DNA of 64,000 nt from the NCBI RefSeq assembly GCF_029623395.1, contig NZ_JAPYKK010000008.1, positions 1 through 64,000 of the forward strand. The letters are read 5' to 3'. Every line of letters starts with the position of its first letter. Positions within the stretch are counted from its first letter, which is position 1. The notes beneath the pieces were generated by a model, which was not told the DNA's origin, did not search any database, and saw nothing but the letters and a program-made list of their open reading frames with translations. Positions 50,903-59,926 of this stretch are shown here, piece by piece. This DNA is from Sphingomonas echinoides (GTDB lineage: Bacteria; Pseudomonadota; Alphaproteobacteria; Sphingomonadales; Sphingomonadaceae). A program made the translations under genes and the position numbers.

Positions 50903-53900
50903 TCACTCCGCCGCGAGCAACGTCTCTGCCGCGCCGAGATCGACCGAGACCAGCCGGCTGACTCCCTGCTCGATCATCGTCACGCCGAACAGGCGGTGCA
51001 TCCGGCTCATCGTCACCGCATTGTGCGTGACGATCAAATAGCGCGTGTCGGTCTCGCGCGTCATCACGTCGAGAAGGTCGCAAAACCGCTCGATATTGGC
51101 GTCATCCAGCGGTGCATCGACTTCATCCAGTACGCAAATCGGCGCTGGATTGGTCAAAAACAGCCCGAAAATGAGCGCAACCGCGGTCAGTGCCTGCTCG
51201 CCACCCGACAGCAGGGTGAGCGATTGAAGCTTCTTCCCCGGCGGCTGCGCCATGATCTCAAGCCCCGCCTCAAGCGGATCGTCCGAGTCGACCAGCTCCA
51301 GATGCGCGGCGCCGCCATTGAACAACGTCGTGAAAAGCCGTCGAAAATGTCCATCGACCGCCTCGAACGCGGCGAGCAACCGCTGCCGCCCCTCGCGGTT
51401 GAGCGTCCCGATCGACCCGCGCAGCCGATTGACCGCCAGCCCCAGTTCCTCGCGCTCGGCGGCATTCCCCTGCGATGCCGATTCCAGCTCGGCAAGTTCG
51501 CGCTCGGCGACCAGATTGACCGGCCCGATCCGCTCCCGGTCGACGTTAAGTTTCTCATGTACGGCGGATTCTTCCGCAGGGGAGCGCACCGTCGCACCGT
51601 CGAAGCCGACACGTTCGGGGAGCAACACCGACGGGCATTGGAAACGTTCGCCCGCAAGCCGGTTCATCTCGACTCGGCGCAATTCCTGGTTCTCCGCCCG
51701 CGCAGCCGCGCCAGCCCGCGCCTCGCGCGCCTGCGCGAGCGTTTCGGCGGCGGCAGCGGCGGTCGCCTCGGCAGCCCGGAGCGCGACATCGGCGGCGCGT
51801 TCGGCGCTTTGCGCGGCATCCGCATCTGCACGTGCGCTGGCATGAGTCGCTTCCAGCGCAATCACTTCAGCGGCGAGCGCCTCGGGCCGACCCGCCAGCG
51901 CCTCCGCCTCCAGCGCGAGCGCGGCATCACGTTTATCCATATCCGCGATCCGCTTGGCCGCCTCGCCCGCGCGGGTGCGCCAGCCCTTCGCCTCCGCCGC
52001 TATCGCCGCGAGCCGGTCACGCGCGCTGCCAAGGTCACGGTCGACCCCGCCACGGTCGGCGCGCGCGGTGGCGATCTCGGCGCGACGATGCTCCGCCGCG
52101 CGCGACAGTTCGGCGACGCGCGCGCGGGTAGCACTGCCGTCGGGAAGTGCTGCGTGAAGTGCGGCGGCACGGGTCACCTCGCCGGCGGCTTCGGCATGAT
52201 CCGCCTCGACCCGCTCCCGCCGCGAGGCAAGATCGCTCCGTTGTGCCTCGATCCGCTCAATCGCGGCGGTCGCGCGATCCTCCGCGCGCGCCGCATCGCG
52301 CGCGCGGGTCTCAGCACTTTCGAGCAAGCGCCGGGCTGCCACTGCTGCGCTCCGCGCGTCCGCGATGGCCGCGTCGATCCGCGCCAGTTCGGTGTCAGCG
52401 GACTCGACCGCGCGTACCGCGGCTGGGCGCTGATCCTCGATCGCGCGCAACCGGTTCATCCGCTCGAGCCGTTCAGCAGCAGCGGCCCCGCTGGATTTCG
52501 CGACATAGCCGTCCCATCGTCGCAGACTTCCCCGCAGCGTGACCAGCCGCTGCCCGACCGCGAGCGCAACGCCCTCGTCCTTATCGACGACGAACACCTG
52601 CGCGAGCCGCCGCGCGAGCGCGGGCGGTGCGACGACTCGGTGCGCAAGCGGCACCGTTCCCGATGGCGCAGTCGGATCGTCAGGACAGACATCGGCGCCC
52701 GCCCAGAAGCGCTCGCTTGTCGTATCCAGGCCTGCCTCGAGATCATCCCCCAAAGCCGCCGCGAGCGCGCGCTCATACCCCGGTTCCGGACGCATCCGAT
52801 CGAGCACGCGATCGCGCCCGTCGCGCTTGGTCGCGCGCGTTAGCGCCGCCGCCTCACTGTCGAGCGCCGCCAGATCGGCATGCGCGCCCGATCGCGCGGC
52901 CTGTGCGCGATCGCGCTGATCCCGCGCACCGCGTTCGTCGGCGTCGGCACGCGCAAGCCCGGCGCGCGCATCCTCGCCGTGTTGCAACGCCTGTGCACGG
53001 GCTTCTTGCGCAGCGGTTCGATTTGTGAGGAGCGGTGCAGCGTCGCCCAACGCCGCTGCTTCCGCCGCCACACGCGCGAGATCGCGCGCGCTGCGGTCCG
53101 CCCGTGCGCGCGCCGCTGCGAGCGCCGCCTCGGCAACGCGCGCATCCGCCACTTCGGTGGCCTGTGCAGCCAGCCCCTGCGCGAGCGCGACCTCGGCATC
53201 GCGTCCGGCGCGTTCCGCCTCGGCCTGGCGCGCTTCAAGCGTAGGAACGCACGCGGTCATCTCCGCCAGCCGCGCCTCAGTGGTCCGGGTTTCGTCGGTC
53301 AGTCGCGCGATCGCCTCGGCGGCGTCGTGCGCGAGCGCGCCCTCGCGCAAGCGATCCTCCGACAACCGGGTGCGCGCCGAGGCCAGTTCGTCACGCCGCC
53401 GCACCGCTGCCGCTTGTTCGCCGCGCAAGGTTGCCAGCCGATGCGCCGCCTCGCTTGCCGCGTCACGCAGCGCTTGTGCGGCGGCGCGCGCGGTCGCCAG
53501 CGCCTCGGTTGCGGCGATTGCATAGGCCGCCGCCGCGCGCTGCGCTTCGGCCGCATCTGAGACCCGCGTCTCGCAGGTCGCTGCCTCGGCCTTGGCCGCA
53601 TCCGCCGCCGCCTGCGCATCGCGCCAGCGCGCGTAGATCATCCGCGCCTCCGCCACCCGGATCTGGTCCGACAGCAGCCGATAGCGTTCGGCCTGCTTCG
53701 CCTGCCGCCGAAGCGATGCTGCCCGCGCATCCTGGTCGGAAATCAGTTCGTCGAGCCGCGCGAGGTTCGCCTCGGTCGCGCGCAATTTCTGCTCGGCATC
53801 GCGACGGCGGACGTGGAGGCCCGCAATCCCGGCGGCTTCCTCTAGCATCGCGCGGCGTTCGGCGGGCTTGGCCGCGATGATCGCGCCGATCCGCCCCTGG

Positions 53901-54304
53901 CTAACCAAAGCGGGAGAATGCGCGCCGGTCGCCGAATCCGCGAACAGCAACGCGACGTCTTTGGCGCGGACGTCGCGTCCGTCGATCCGATAGGCGGAAC
54001 CCGTCCCGCGTTCGATCCGGCGGACGACTTCGCTTTCCTGCTCACCCGACTCGATCAGCATCGACACTTCGGCGAAGTCGCGCGCGGGCCGGGTCGAGGT
54101 GCCCGCGAAGATTACGTCGTCCATCCCGGCCCCGCGCAGCGACCGCGCGGACGTCTCCCCCATCGTCCAGCGCAGCGCTTCGAGCAAATTGGACTTGCCG
54201 CACCCATTGGGCCCGACGATTCCGGTCAGCCCGGGTTCGATCCGCAGATCGGCGGCGTCGACGAAGCTCTTGAACCCCGACAGCCTGAGCCGCTTGATCT
54301 GCAT
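50903..54304 (-). CDS. smc: Chromosome segregation protein SMC
   Basis: SMC ATPase that organises and segregates the chromosome. The 1133 residues are built as N-terminal head with Walker A GPNGCGKSN (31-39), a long Ala/Arg/Glu-rich coiled coil (about 160-480), a hinge (about 500-630), a second coiled coil (about 640-920) and a C-terminal head with signature LLSGGEQALTA and Walker B ICVLDEVDAPLDD. It follows the two DsbA-like genes by 19 bp and precedes folP. The antisense frames over its coiled coils are compositional shadows. Confidence 0.95.
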   Translation of the reverse strand: MQIKRLRLSGFKSFVDAADLRIEPGLTGIVGPNGCGKSNLLEALRWTMGETSARSLRGAGMDDVIFAGTSTRPARDFAEVSMLIESGEQESEVVRRIERGTGSAYRIDGRDVRAKDVALLFADSATGAHSPALVSQGRIGAIIAAKPAERRAMLEEAAGIAGLHVRRRDAEQKLRATEANLARLDELISDQDARAASLRRQAKQAERYRLLSDQIRVAEARMIYARWRDAQAAADAAKAEAATCETRVSDAAEAQRAAAAYAIAATEALATARAAAQALRDAASEAAHRLATLRGEQAAAVRRRDELASARTRLSEDRLREGALAHDAAEAIARLTDETRTTEARLAEMTACVPTLEARQAEAERAGRDAEVALAQGLAAQATEVADARVAEAALAAARARADRSARDLARVAAEAAALGDAAPLLTNRTAAQEARAQALQHGEDARAGLARADADERGARDQRDRAQAARSGAHADLAALDSEAAALTRATKRDGRDRVLDRMRPEPGYERALAAALGDDLEAGLDTTSERFWAGADVCPDDPTAPSGTVPLAHRVVAPPALARRLAQVFVVDKDEGVALAVGQRLVTLRGSLRRWDGYVAKSSGAAAAERLERMNRLRAIEDQRPAAVRAVESADTELARIDAAIADARSAAVAARRLLESAETRARDAARAEDRATAAIERIEAQRSDLASRRERVEADHAEAAGEVTRAAALHAALPDGSATRARVAELSRAAEHRRAEIATARADRGGVDRDLGSARDRLAAIAAEAKGWRTRAGEAAKRIADMDKRDAALALEAEALAGRPEALAAEVIALEATHASARADADAAQSAERAADVALRAAEATAAAAAETLAQAREARAGAAARAENQELRRVEMNRLAGERFQCPSVLLPERVGFDGATVRSPAEESAVHEKLNVDRERIGPVNLVAERELAELESASQGNAAEREELGLAVNRLRGSIGTLNREGRQRLLAAFEAVDGHFRRLFTTLFNGGAAHLELVDSDDPLEAGLEIMAQPPGKKLQSLTLLSGGEQALTAVALIFGLFLTNPAPICVLDEVDAPLDDANIERFCDLLDVMTRETDTRYLIVTHNAVTMSRMHRLFGVTMIEQGVSRLVSVDLGAAETLLAAE

Positions 54305-54323
54305 CCCCCCGGACCTGTTCGGG

Positions 54324-55076
54324 TCAGCCGCCGGCGCGCTTCAGCGCCTGTTCGAGCTGCGGCCAGGCACCACCGGTCGGGTTCAGTTCTACCGGCTCAT
54401 TGTTGATCAGGAAGGTCGGCGTGCTCTGGACGTTGTGATCGGCGTTGGCCTTAGCGGTCGCCTTGGTCAGCGCATCGAGCTGAGTCGAGTCCGCCAGACA
54501 CGCACGCGCCTTCGCATCGGGCACGCCGCGCTGCTTGACGAAATCGAGATACCCCAGATCCTGAGCGAAGGTCGTCGCGATCGTCTGCGGCGATGCGCCC
54601 TGCATTCCCTGGACCTTCTGCCCGACTTCCTGCTCCTTCGCGAGCAGCGTCTGCTGGTTCGCCATCATCGCTTCCAACAGCGGGAAGAACGCGCTGTCGT
54701 CGACGCAATGGCCGAGCAGGATCGGCGCGATGTCGAGCGCACCGTGGATCGGGTAATCACGGAACTCGTACGAGACCTTACCGCTCGCGATATATTGCGC
54801 CTTGAGTAGCGGGAAGCCTTCCGCCTCGAACTGCGCGCAGAACGGGCACGCGCGCGAACCATATTCGACCAGCTTGATCGGCGCATCGGGATTGCCCATG
54901 CGATAGCCATAGTCCGCGGTCTTGACGACCGTGTCGGTCCAGCTCTGGCCCGCGGGTGCGGCCTTGCCTGCGACGGGGGCACTGGCAGCGGTGGTGGTGC
55001 CGGTGCCCTTGCTGTTGTCGCCACAGCCGGCGACGAGGAGAGCGGGCAGCGCAAGCGCCAGGATACGGTTGGTCAT
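54324..55076 (-). CDS. DsbA-family thiol oxidoreductase, predicted lipoprotein
   Basis: A 250-residue thioredoxin-fold protein. The lipobox LLVAGC places a lipidated Cys at 18, after which a flexible Gly/Thr/Ala linker leads to the domain. Active site CPFC lies at 77-80 (SRACPFCAQFE), and the cis-Pro is in QSTPTFLIN. It probably forms or rearranges disulfides in the periplasm, anchored to a membrane. It is a paralogue of the next gene, with shared YRMGNPDAPIKLVEYG and HGALDIAPILLGHCVD segments; the pair lies between dciA and smc. Confidence 0.88.
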   Translation of the reverse strand: MTNRILALALPALLVAGCGDNSKGTGTTTAASAPVAGKAAPAGQSWTDTVVKTADYGYRMGNPDAPIKLVEYGSRACPFCAQFEAEGFPLLKAQYIASGKVSYEFRDYPIHGALDIAPILLGHCVDDSAFFPLLEAMMANQQTLLAKEQEVGQKVQGMQGASPQTIATTFAQDLGYLDFVKQRGVPDAKARACLADSTQLDALTKATAKANADHNVQSTPTFLINNEPVELNPTGGAWPQLEQALKRAGG

Positions 55077-55103
55077 CTCAAGCTAGCTCCTTGGTATCGG
55101 ATA

Positions 55104-55832
55104 TCATTTAGCGGCAAGCGCGGTCTTCAGCACAGGCTCGAGCGTGTCCCAGGCGAACACGTTCGGGATGACCTTGCCGTCAAGGATGAAGCTCGGCGTG
55201 CCGCTGATCTTGTAGGTCGACTGGCCGATGTTGGCGCGCGAGACGATCGTATCGATCGCCTTGGGGTCCGCAAGACACGCCGCAGCGCGCGGCCGCGGCA
55301 GGCCCATCTTCACGACCAGATCGGTATAGCCGTAGAAATCCGCCAAATAGGCGGCGACGACGTTGGGGGTGGCTTTCTCAAGCTCCTTGCCCTTCGCCTC
55401 GGGAACCTCGGCGGGCCGGCCGACCAGCGCCTTCTGCTGCGCCATCATCGCTTCCATCACGCGAAAGAAGTGCGGCAGCGGCACGCAATCGCCCAGCAGG
55501 ATCGGCCCGAGGTCGAGCGCGCCGTGCACCGGGTAATCGCGATATTCGTAGCTGACCCGCCCGTTCGCGACATAGCCCGCGACGAGCTTGGGTTCCCCCT
55601 CGACCGCGAATTGCGCGCAGGTCGGGCAAGTGCGCGCGCCATATTCGATCAGTTTGACCTTGGCGTCGGGGTTGCCCATCCGCACGCCACCTTCGGGCGT
55701 GCGGACCAGCGTGCGGGTCCAATCGACCGCCGCGGGGCGTGGCGCAGGTTTGCGCTGTACCGGCGCAGCCCCCACCGGCGCGACCAGCGCCGCGCTCGCC
55801 ACGAGCGCGACCAAGCCTAGGCTCCGCATCAT
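55104..55832 (-). CDS. DsbA-family thiol oxidoreductase, periplasmic
   Basis: A 242-residue thioredoxin-fold protein with a cleavable signal peptide (about 1-23, ending VGAAPV) instead of a lipobox. The active site is CPTC (69-72, ARTCPTCAQF), and the cis-Pro is in SGTPSFILDGK. The central insert contains a conserved helix FFRVMEAMMAQQKALVG. It starts with ATGATG overlapping the dciA stop by four bases, so it is coupled to it. The difference in dipeptide (PT against PF) from its neighbour suggests different redox potential or partner; that is inference. Confidence 0.88.
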   Translation of the reverse strand: MMRSLGLVALVASAALVAPVGAAPVQRKPAPRPAAVDWTRTLVRTPEGGVRMGNPDAKVKLIEYGARTCPTCAQFAVEGEPKLVAGYVANGRVSYEYRDYPVHGALDLGPILLGDCVPLPHFFRVMEAMMAQQKALVGRPAEVPEAKGKELEKATPNVVAAYLADFYGYTDLVVKMGLPRPRAAACLADPKAIDTIVSRANIGQSTYKISGTPSFILDGKVIPNVFAWDTLEPVLKTALAAK

Positions 55833-56380
55833 GCTTTCCGTTCCCCGATCACCGGCACGCCGCGCGATGCGGCGACCCCTGCGGCAAGCGCCTCGAGCAC
55901 TGCCTTCAATTCCGGATCCGCGATCGTCCGCAGGCTCTCACCCAACTCGGGCGGGGCGGGCGGGAGCACGGGCGGGGGCGTACGCTTGGCACGCGCGATG
56001 ACATCGCCCTGCCGGATCTGTACCTTGGCGACCGCGGCATAGCCGAAGAAGCGATTGACCCGCTCGATGATCTCCGGCGCAATATGCTGCATCATCGTCG
56101 CATGCGCGCCGCGCACGACCAGGTTGAGCGTCCCGCCGGTGCGCTCACCGTGCGGGAACTTGATCGATTCGGGTGCCGATACATTGGCATAGCGCGGCCC
56201 GACGATCTCGCCCCAGCGCGTGACGACCGCGCTCTGGACGAAGCCGAAACGGCGGAATGCCGCGCGCCCGGCGTCGGGCAGCAGCTCGGCAACCGAACGC
56301 GCGCGACCACCGCGGCGATGCTCGGGCTGCGCGGGGGGTAACTTCGTCTTGGGGGGGGCTTTGGTGCCGCTGGTGCTCAT
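55829..56380 (-). CDS. dciA: DciA/DUF721-family protein
   Basis: DciA loads the replicative helicase DnaB in bacteria lacking DnaC. The 183-residue protein has the DUF721 KH-like region: SVAELLPDAGRAAFRRFGF, VTRWGEIVGPRYANVS and LNLVVRGAHATMMQHIAPEIIERVNRFFG, plus a Pro-rich tail (PPPVLPPAPPELG). The start at 56380 (MSTSG) is preferred; the ATG four codons upstream is possible. It is divergent from mutY with only 26 bp between starts, so the promoters must overlap coding sequence. Confidence 0.85.
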   Translation of the reverse strand: MSTSGTKAPPKTKLPPAQPEHRRGGRARSVAELLPDAGRAAFRRFGFVQSAVVTRWGEIVGPRYANVSAPESIKFPHGERTGGTLNLVVRGAHATMMQHIAPEIIERVNRFFGYAAVAKVQIRQGDVIARAKRTPPPVLPPAPPELGESLRTIADPELKAVLEALAAGVAASRGVPVIGERKA

Positions 56381-56406
56381 CACGCCGTCCATGCCATAGC
56401 GATGCC

Positions 56407-57453
56407 GTGTCCGCCAAGCGTCCTTCCCAAATCGCCACCCATTTGCTCACCTTCTACGATGCGCACGCTCGCACGCTGCCGTGGCGCGCCGCACCCGGAA
56501 GTAATACGCCCGACCCGTATCGCGTGTGGCTGTCCGAGATCATGCTCCAGCAGACGACCGTCGCAGCGGTCACCCCGCGCTTCGCCGAATTCATCGCGCG
56601 CTGGCCGAGCGTAGAGGCGCTTGCCGCAGCGCCCGAGGCGGACCTGATGGCGGCATGGGCGGGGCTTGGCTACTATGCCCGTGCGCGCAATCTTCATGCC
56701 TGTGCGAAGGCGGTGGTCGGAGCGGGCGGGTTCCCCACGACCGAGGCGGGCCTCCTCGCGCTGCCCGGAGTTGGTGCTTATACCGCTGCCGCGATCGCCG
56801 CGATCGCGTTCGGGGAGCGCGCGGTGGTAGTCGACGCCAATGTCGCCCGCGTCGTCGCGCGACTGTTCGCGATCGAGAACCCACTCCCCGGCGGCATGGC
56901 CGAGGTCCGCGCAGCGACCGATACGATCACGCCGGACACGCGCTCGGGCGACTTCGCCCAGGCGATGATGGACCTCGGATCCAGCGTCTGTACCCCGCGC
57001 ACCCCGCGCTGCCTTGCCTGCCCGCTGTCCGCCGACTGCATGGCCTACGCGCAAGGCAACCCCGAGGGTTTCCCGATCAAGCAGCCCAAGCCGGTCAAGC
57101 CGCAACGCTACGGCACGATCTTCTGGCTCGAACAGGACGACCGCGTACTGCTGGTCCGCCGTCCGCCGCGCGGGCTGCTCGGCGGGATGCGCGCGCTGCC
57201 GACGGGGGCGTGGGCGGATTCACCGCCGGGGCTCGCCGATCCGCCGGTGGCCGCCGAGTGGACCCCCCTCCCCCAGACGGTCGAGCACGTCTTCACGCAC
57301 TTCCGGCTCGAACTGTCGCTTGCCGTGGCGCACGGCGGTGGGCATGGCGATTCGGGTGAATGGTGGCCCATCGCCGAGCTCGACTCGGCCGGGTTGCCCA
57401 CGGTCTTCGCCAAGGCGGCGACGGCGGTTCGGGTGGCAAACAGGAGAAGATGA
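56407..57453 (+). CDS. mutY: A/G-specific adenine DNA glycosylase MutY
   Basis: Removes adenine opposite 8-oxoguanine. The 348-residue protein has the helix-hairpin-helix LPGVGAYTAAAI with the catalytic Asp in VVDANVARV, LQQTTVAAV near the start, the [4Fe-4S] cysteines in CTPRTPRCLACPLSADC (C-x6-C-x2-C-x5-C), and a C-terminal Nudix-like domain from about residue 240 for 8-oxoG recognition. The GTG start at 56407 gives the standard length; the open frame extends into dciA's antisense. It overlaps the next gene by 4 bp. Confidence 0.93.
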   Translation: MSAKRPSQIATHLLTFYDAHARTLPWRAAPGSNTPDPYRVWLSEIMLQQTTVAAVTPRFAEFIARWPSVEALAAAPEADLMAAWAGLGYYARARNLHACAKAVVGAGGFPTTEAGLLALPGVGAYTAAAIAAIAFGERAVVVDANVARVVARLFAIENPLPGGMAEVRAATDTITPDTRSGDFAQAMMDLGSSVCTPRTPRCLACPLSADCMAYAQGNPEGFPIKQPKPVKPQRYGTIFWLEQDDRVLLVRRPPRGLLGGMRALPTGAWADSPPGLADPPVAAEWTPLPQTVEHVFTHFRLELSLAVAHGGGHGDSGEWWPIAELDSAGLPTVFAKAATAVRVANRRR

Positions 57454-58787
57454 TGAAACGGTATCTGGTTTTGGGAAGCGCCTTCGCCGCACTCTCCGCA
57501 GGCGCCGCGATCGCACAACAGCCGGCACCGCGGATGGTATCGCAGCCCGCTCCGCAAAACCAAGCCGGCACGCCTGCGCTACCCACGACGCAGAAGCTGT
57601 TCGCCGACTATATCGCCGCCAACAAGATGCCCGGGATCGTCGGCGTGATCGGCCAAGGTGATGCCCCCGCCGCAGTCATCGCCGACGGCAAGCTCGGCGA
57701 CGAGCCCGGCGCGGCTGCGACCGACGCGAACAGCCTGTGGCGCGTCTATTCGATGACCAAGCCGATCACCGCGATGGCGGCGATGATCCTGATCGAGGAA
57801 GGCAAGATCAAGCTCGACCAGCCGATCAGCGACTTCATTCCCGCGTTCAAATATATGAAAGTCCAGGTCAGCCCGGATTCAATGACCGCGCTGCCCGCCA
57901 CCCATGCGATCACGGTGCGCCAGTTGCTCACCCACACTGCGGGGCTCGGCTATACGATCATCACCAAGGGCCCGTTGCTCAAGGCGTATGAAGACGCCGG
58001 CATCACCCCCTTCACCGCCGACGTGAAAAGCGAAGCGCAGATGCGGCTCAAGCGCCCGGCGACGCTGGAGGCCTTCGCCAACAAGGTCGCGACGCTGCCG
58101 CTGATCGCGGAACCCGGCACGCGCTGGAGCTACTCGATCGGGCTCGACGTGATGGGTCGCGTGATCGAAGTCGCGAGCAAAATGCCGTTCGACCGCTTCC
58201 TCCAGACGCGGATCTTCAAGCCGCTCAAGATGAACTCGACCTATTTCACCGTGCCGCAATCGGAAGTTCGCCGTCTCGCGACCGGCTATGCGATCGTCGG
58301 CGACAACCGTGTCCCGCTCGATCCGGCCGCGACCTCGGTCTATCTCCAGAAGCCGAGCTTCCCTTACGGTGGCGCGGGTCTGGTGATGTCGGCGGCGGAT
58401 TACGACCGCTTCCTCCACATGCTCCAGAACGGTGGCACGCTCGACGGCAAGCGCATCCTCAAGCCGGCGACGGTCCAGCTCGCCATGTCCAACCTGCTCC
58501 CGCTCGGCGTGGTCTATCCGGGGTCGGTCTCGGCGACGGGCGGCACGACCAATGCGCAAGGGTTCGGCGCGGGCGGCTCGGTCACGCTGTACGATACGCC
58601 GGGCGGTCCGGGTAAGGGCACCTACAGCTGGGGTGGCGCTGCGGGCACGATCGCTTGGGTCGATCCGGCCAACAAGGTCCGCGCGACGATCATGGTCAAT
58701 TACCTGCCGAGCGACAAATATCCGGTCCGCGCGGAGGCGACCAAGACGGTCTATGCCGATCTCGCGCCGGTTTTGGTCAAGCGGTGA
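57450..58787 (+). CDS. Exported serine hydrolase, beta-lactamase/esterase fold
   Basis: A class C beta-lactamase-like serine hydrolase of 445 residues. A signal peptide (about 1-22, ending AIAQQ) leads to a catalytic SMTK at 101-104 (RVYSMTKPITA). A WSYSIGLDVMGRVIE motif near residue 228 stands where beta-lactamases have YxN; this resembles EstB-like esterases. Near the C terminus, GTYSWGGAAGTIAWVDP holds the usual third box. It overlaps mutY by 4 bp (ATGATGA) and nudC likewise. The substrate, ester or peptidoglycan-derived, is unknown. Confidence 0.88.
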   Translation: MMKRYLVLGSAFAALSAGAAIAQQPAPRMVSQPAPQNQAGTPALPTTQKLFADYIAANKMPGIVGVIGQGDAPAAVIADGKLGDEPGAAATDANSLWRVYSMTKPITAMAAMILIEEGKIKLDQPISDFIPAFKYMKVQVSPDSMTALPATHAITVRQLLTHTAGLGYTIITKGPLLKAYEDAGITPFTADVKSEAQMRLKRPATLEAFANKVATLPLIAEPGTRWSYSIGLDVMGRVIEVASKMPFDRFLQTRIFKPLKMNSTYFTVPQSEVRRLATGYAIVGDNRVPLDPAATSVYLQKPSFPYGGAGLVMSAADYDRFLHMLQNGGTLDGKRILKPATVQLAMSNLLPLGVVYPGSVSATGGTTNAQGFGAGGSVTLYDTPGGPGKGTYSWGGAAGTIAWVDPANKVRATIMVNYLPSDKYPVRAEATKTVYADLAPVLVKR

Positions 58788-59653
58788 TCGCACCAGGCTT
58801 TACCGGCGGGACGCTCGACCGGGCGGACGTGCTGCGCCACGACGAGGCGGGGCTTGCCGCGCTGACGTCGGACTGGCGCTCGCGGCTGCTCCGGCTCGAC
58901 GGGTTCGATCCCGTGCTGATGGGCGACGGGACGCTCGGCTGGACCACGCTCGCCGACGTGCCGGACGAGGCCGAACTCGTGTTGCTCGGGCTTGACGAGA
59001 ACGGACGCGGGCATTTCGCGGCCTATGTGCCGGGAATGCGCGCGCCGCCAGGCCGCTCACCGCGACTGTTCGGGCTGCTCGGGCAATTCGCGCCGGGCGA
59101 GGCGGCGACCTATGCCGCCGCGCGCAGCGTGCTCGACTGGCATAGCCGCCATCAGTTCTGCGCGAATTGCGGACACCAGACCGAGATGTTCCGTGCAGGC
59201 TGGGGGCGGCGGTGCCCGTCGTGCAAGGCCGAGCATTTCCCGCGAGTCGATCCGGTCGTCATCATGATCGCCGAACATGACGGGCGCGCGTTGCTCGGGC
59301 GGCAGCCGGCGTTTCCGCCCGGTCGCTATTCGGCGTTGGCGGGGTTCCTCGAACCCGGCGAATCGATCGAGGAAGCGGTCGCGCGCGAGATCATGGAAGA
59401 AGCGGGCGTACGTGTGCGCGACGTGCGCTACATCGCGAGCCAGCCATGGCCGTTCCCCTCGTCGCTGATGGTGGCGTGCGTCGGGATCGCGGAGAACGAC
59501 ACGATCACGCTCGACACCAACGAGCTGGAAGATGCGATCTGGGTCTCGCGCGAGGACGTGCGCGCGGTGCTGGCCGGGGGTGACGGACCGTTCCTGCCAC
59601 CGCCGGCTTATGCGATTGCGTTTACGCTGCTGACGGCCTGGGCGGAGGGGTAA
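58784..59653 (+). CDS. nudC: NAD+ diphosphatase NudC
   Basis: Hydrolyses NAD(H) to NMN and AMP and may remove NAD caps from RNA. The 289 residues have a zinc ribbon with Cys126/129 (CANCGHQ) and Cys144/147 (CPSC), the Nudix box GFLEPGESIEEAVAREIMEE from residue 187, and the NudC-specific SQPWPFPSS at 219. The GTG start overlaps the previous stop by four bases. It closes the mutY-serine hydrolase-nudC unit. Confidence 0.93.
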   Translation: MIAPGFTGGTLDRADVLRHDEAGLAALTSDWRSRLLRLDGFDPVLMGDGTLGWTTLADVPDEAELVLLGLDENGRGHFAAYVPGMRAPPGRSPRLFGLLGQFAPGEAATYAAARSVLDWHSRHQFCANCGHQTEMFRAGWGRRCPSCKAEHFPRVDPVVIMIAEHDGRALLGRQPAFPPGRYSALAGFLEPGESIEEAVAREIMEEAGVRVRDVRYIASQPWPFPSSLMVACVGIAENDTITLDTNELEDAIWVSREDVRAVLAGGDGPFLPPPAYAIAFTLLTAWAEG

Positions 59654-59663
59654 CGGCGGCCTT

Positions 59664-59762
59664 TTTCCCCTCCCTGGAAACAATGGGTCAGGGATGGGGC
59701 GCTCTCCGGAACAGGCGGCGTCCGATCGATGCGCCAGCCCCTCCCTTTCCTGGAGGGGAGAC
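59664..59762. repeat. Degenerate GC-rich inverted repeat element
   Basis: CCCCTCCCTGG near the left end and CCAGCCCCTCCCTTTCCTGGAGGGGAG at the right contain the same CCCCTCCC core as the repeats at 1-14 and 36431-36532, in diverged form. It fills part of a 273-bp gap between nudC and the membrane protein. The remaining gap (59763-59926) is lower in GC and likely holds the promoter of the membrane-protein gene. Confidence 0.5.
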
Positions 59763-59926
59763 CATAGCGCTAGCCGTTTTGCCATTTGGCTGTTGGACTG
59801 CAGCACCATGCTTTGCGAAGGGCATTCGAGCGACCGCCAACACACTGAAGACAAAGATCTTCCTAGCGGTCGCAAAGTACGGCACACGAAGCAGCTTTTA
59901 AATTCCGCAGTAAAGTCGTTCGTCCG

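Noticed and set aside
50519..52843. A 774-codon plus-strand frame over folP and smc
   Set aside because: Shadow of the smc coiled coil and folP; no motifs and Arg-rich throughout.
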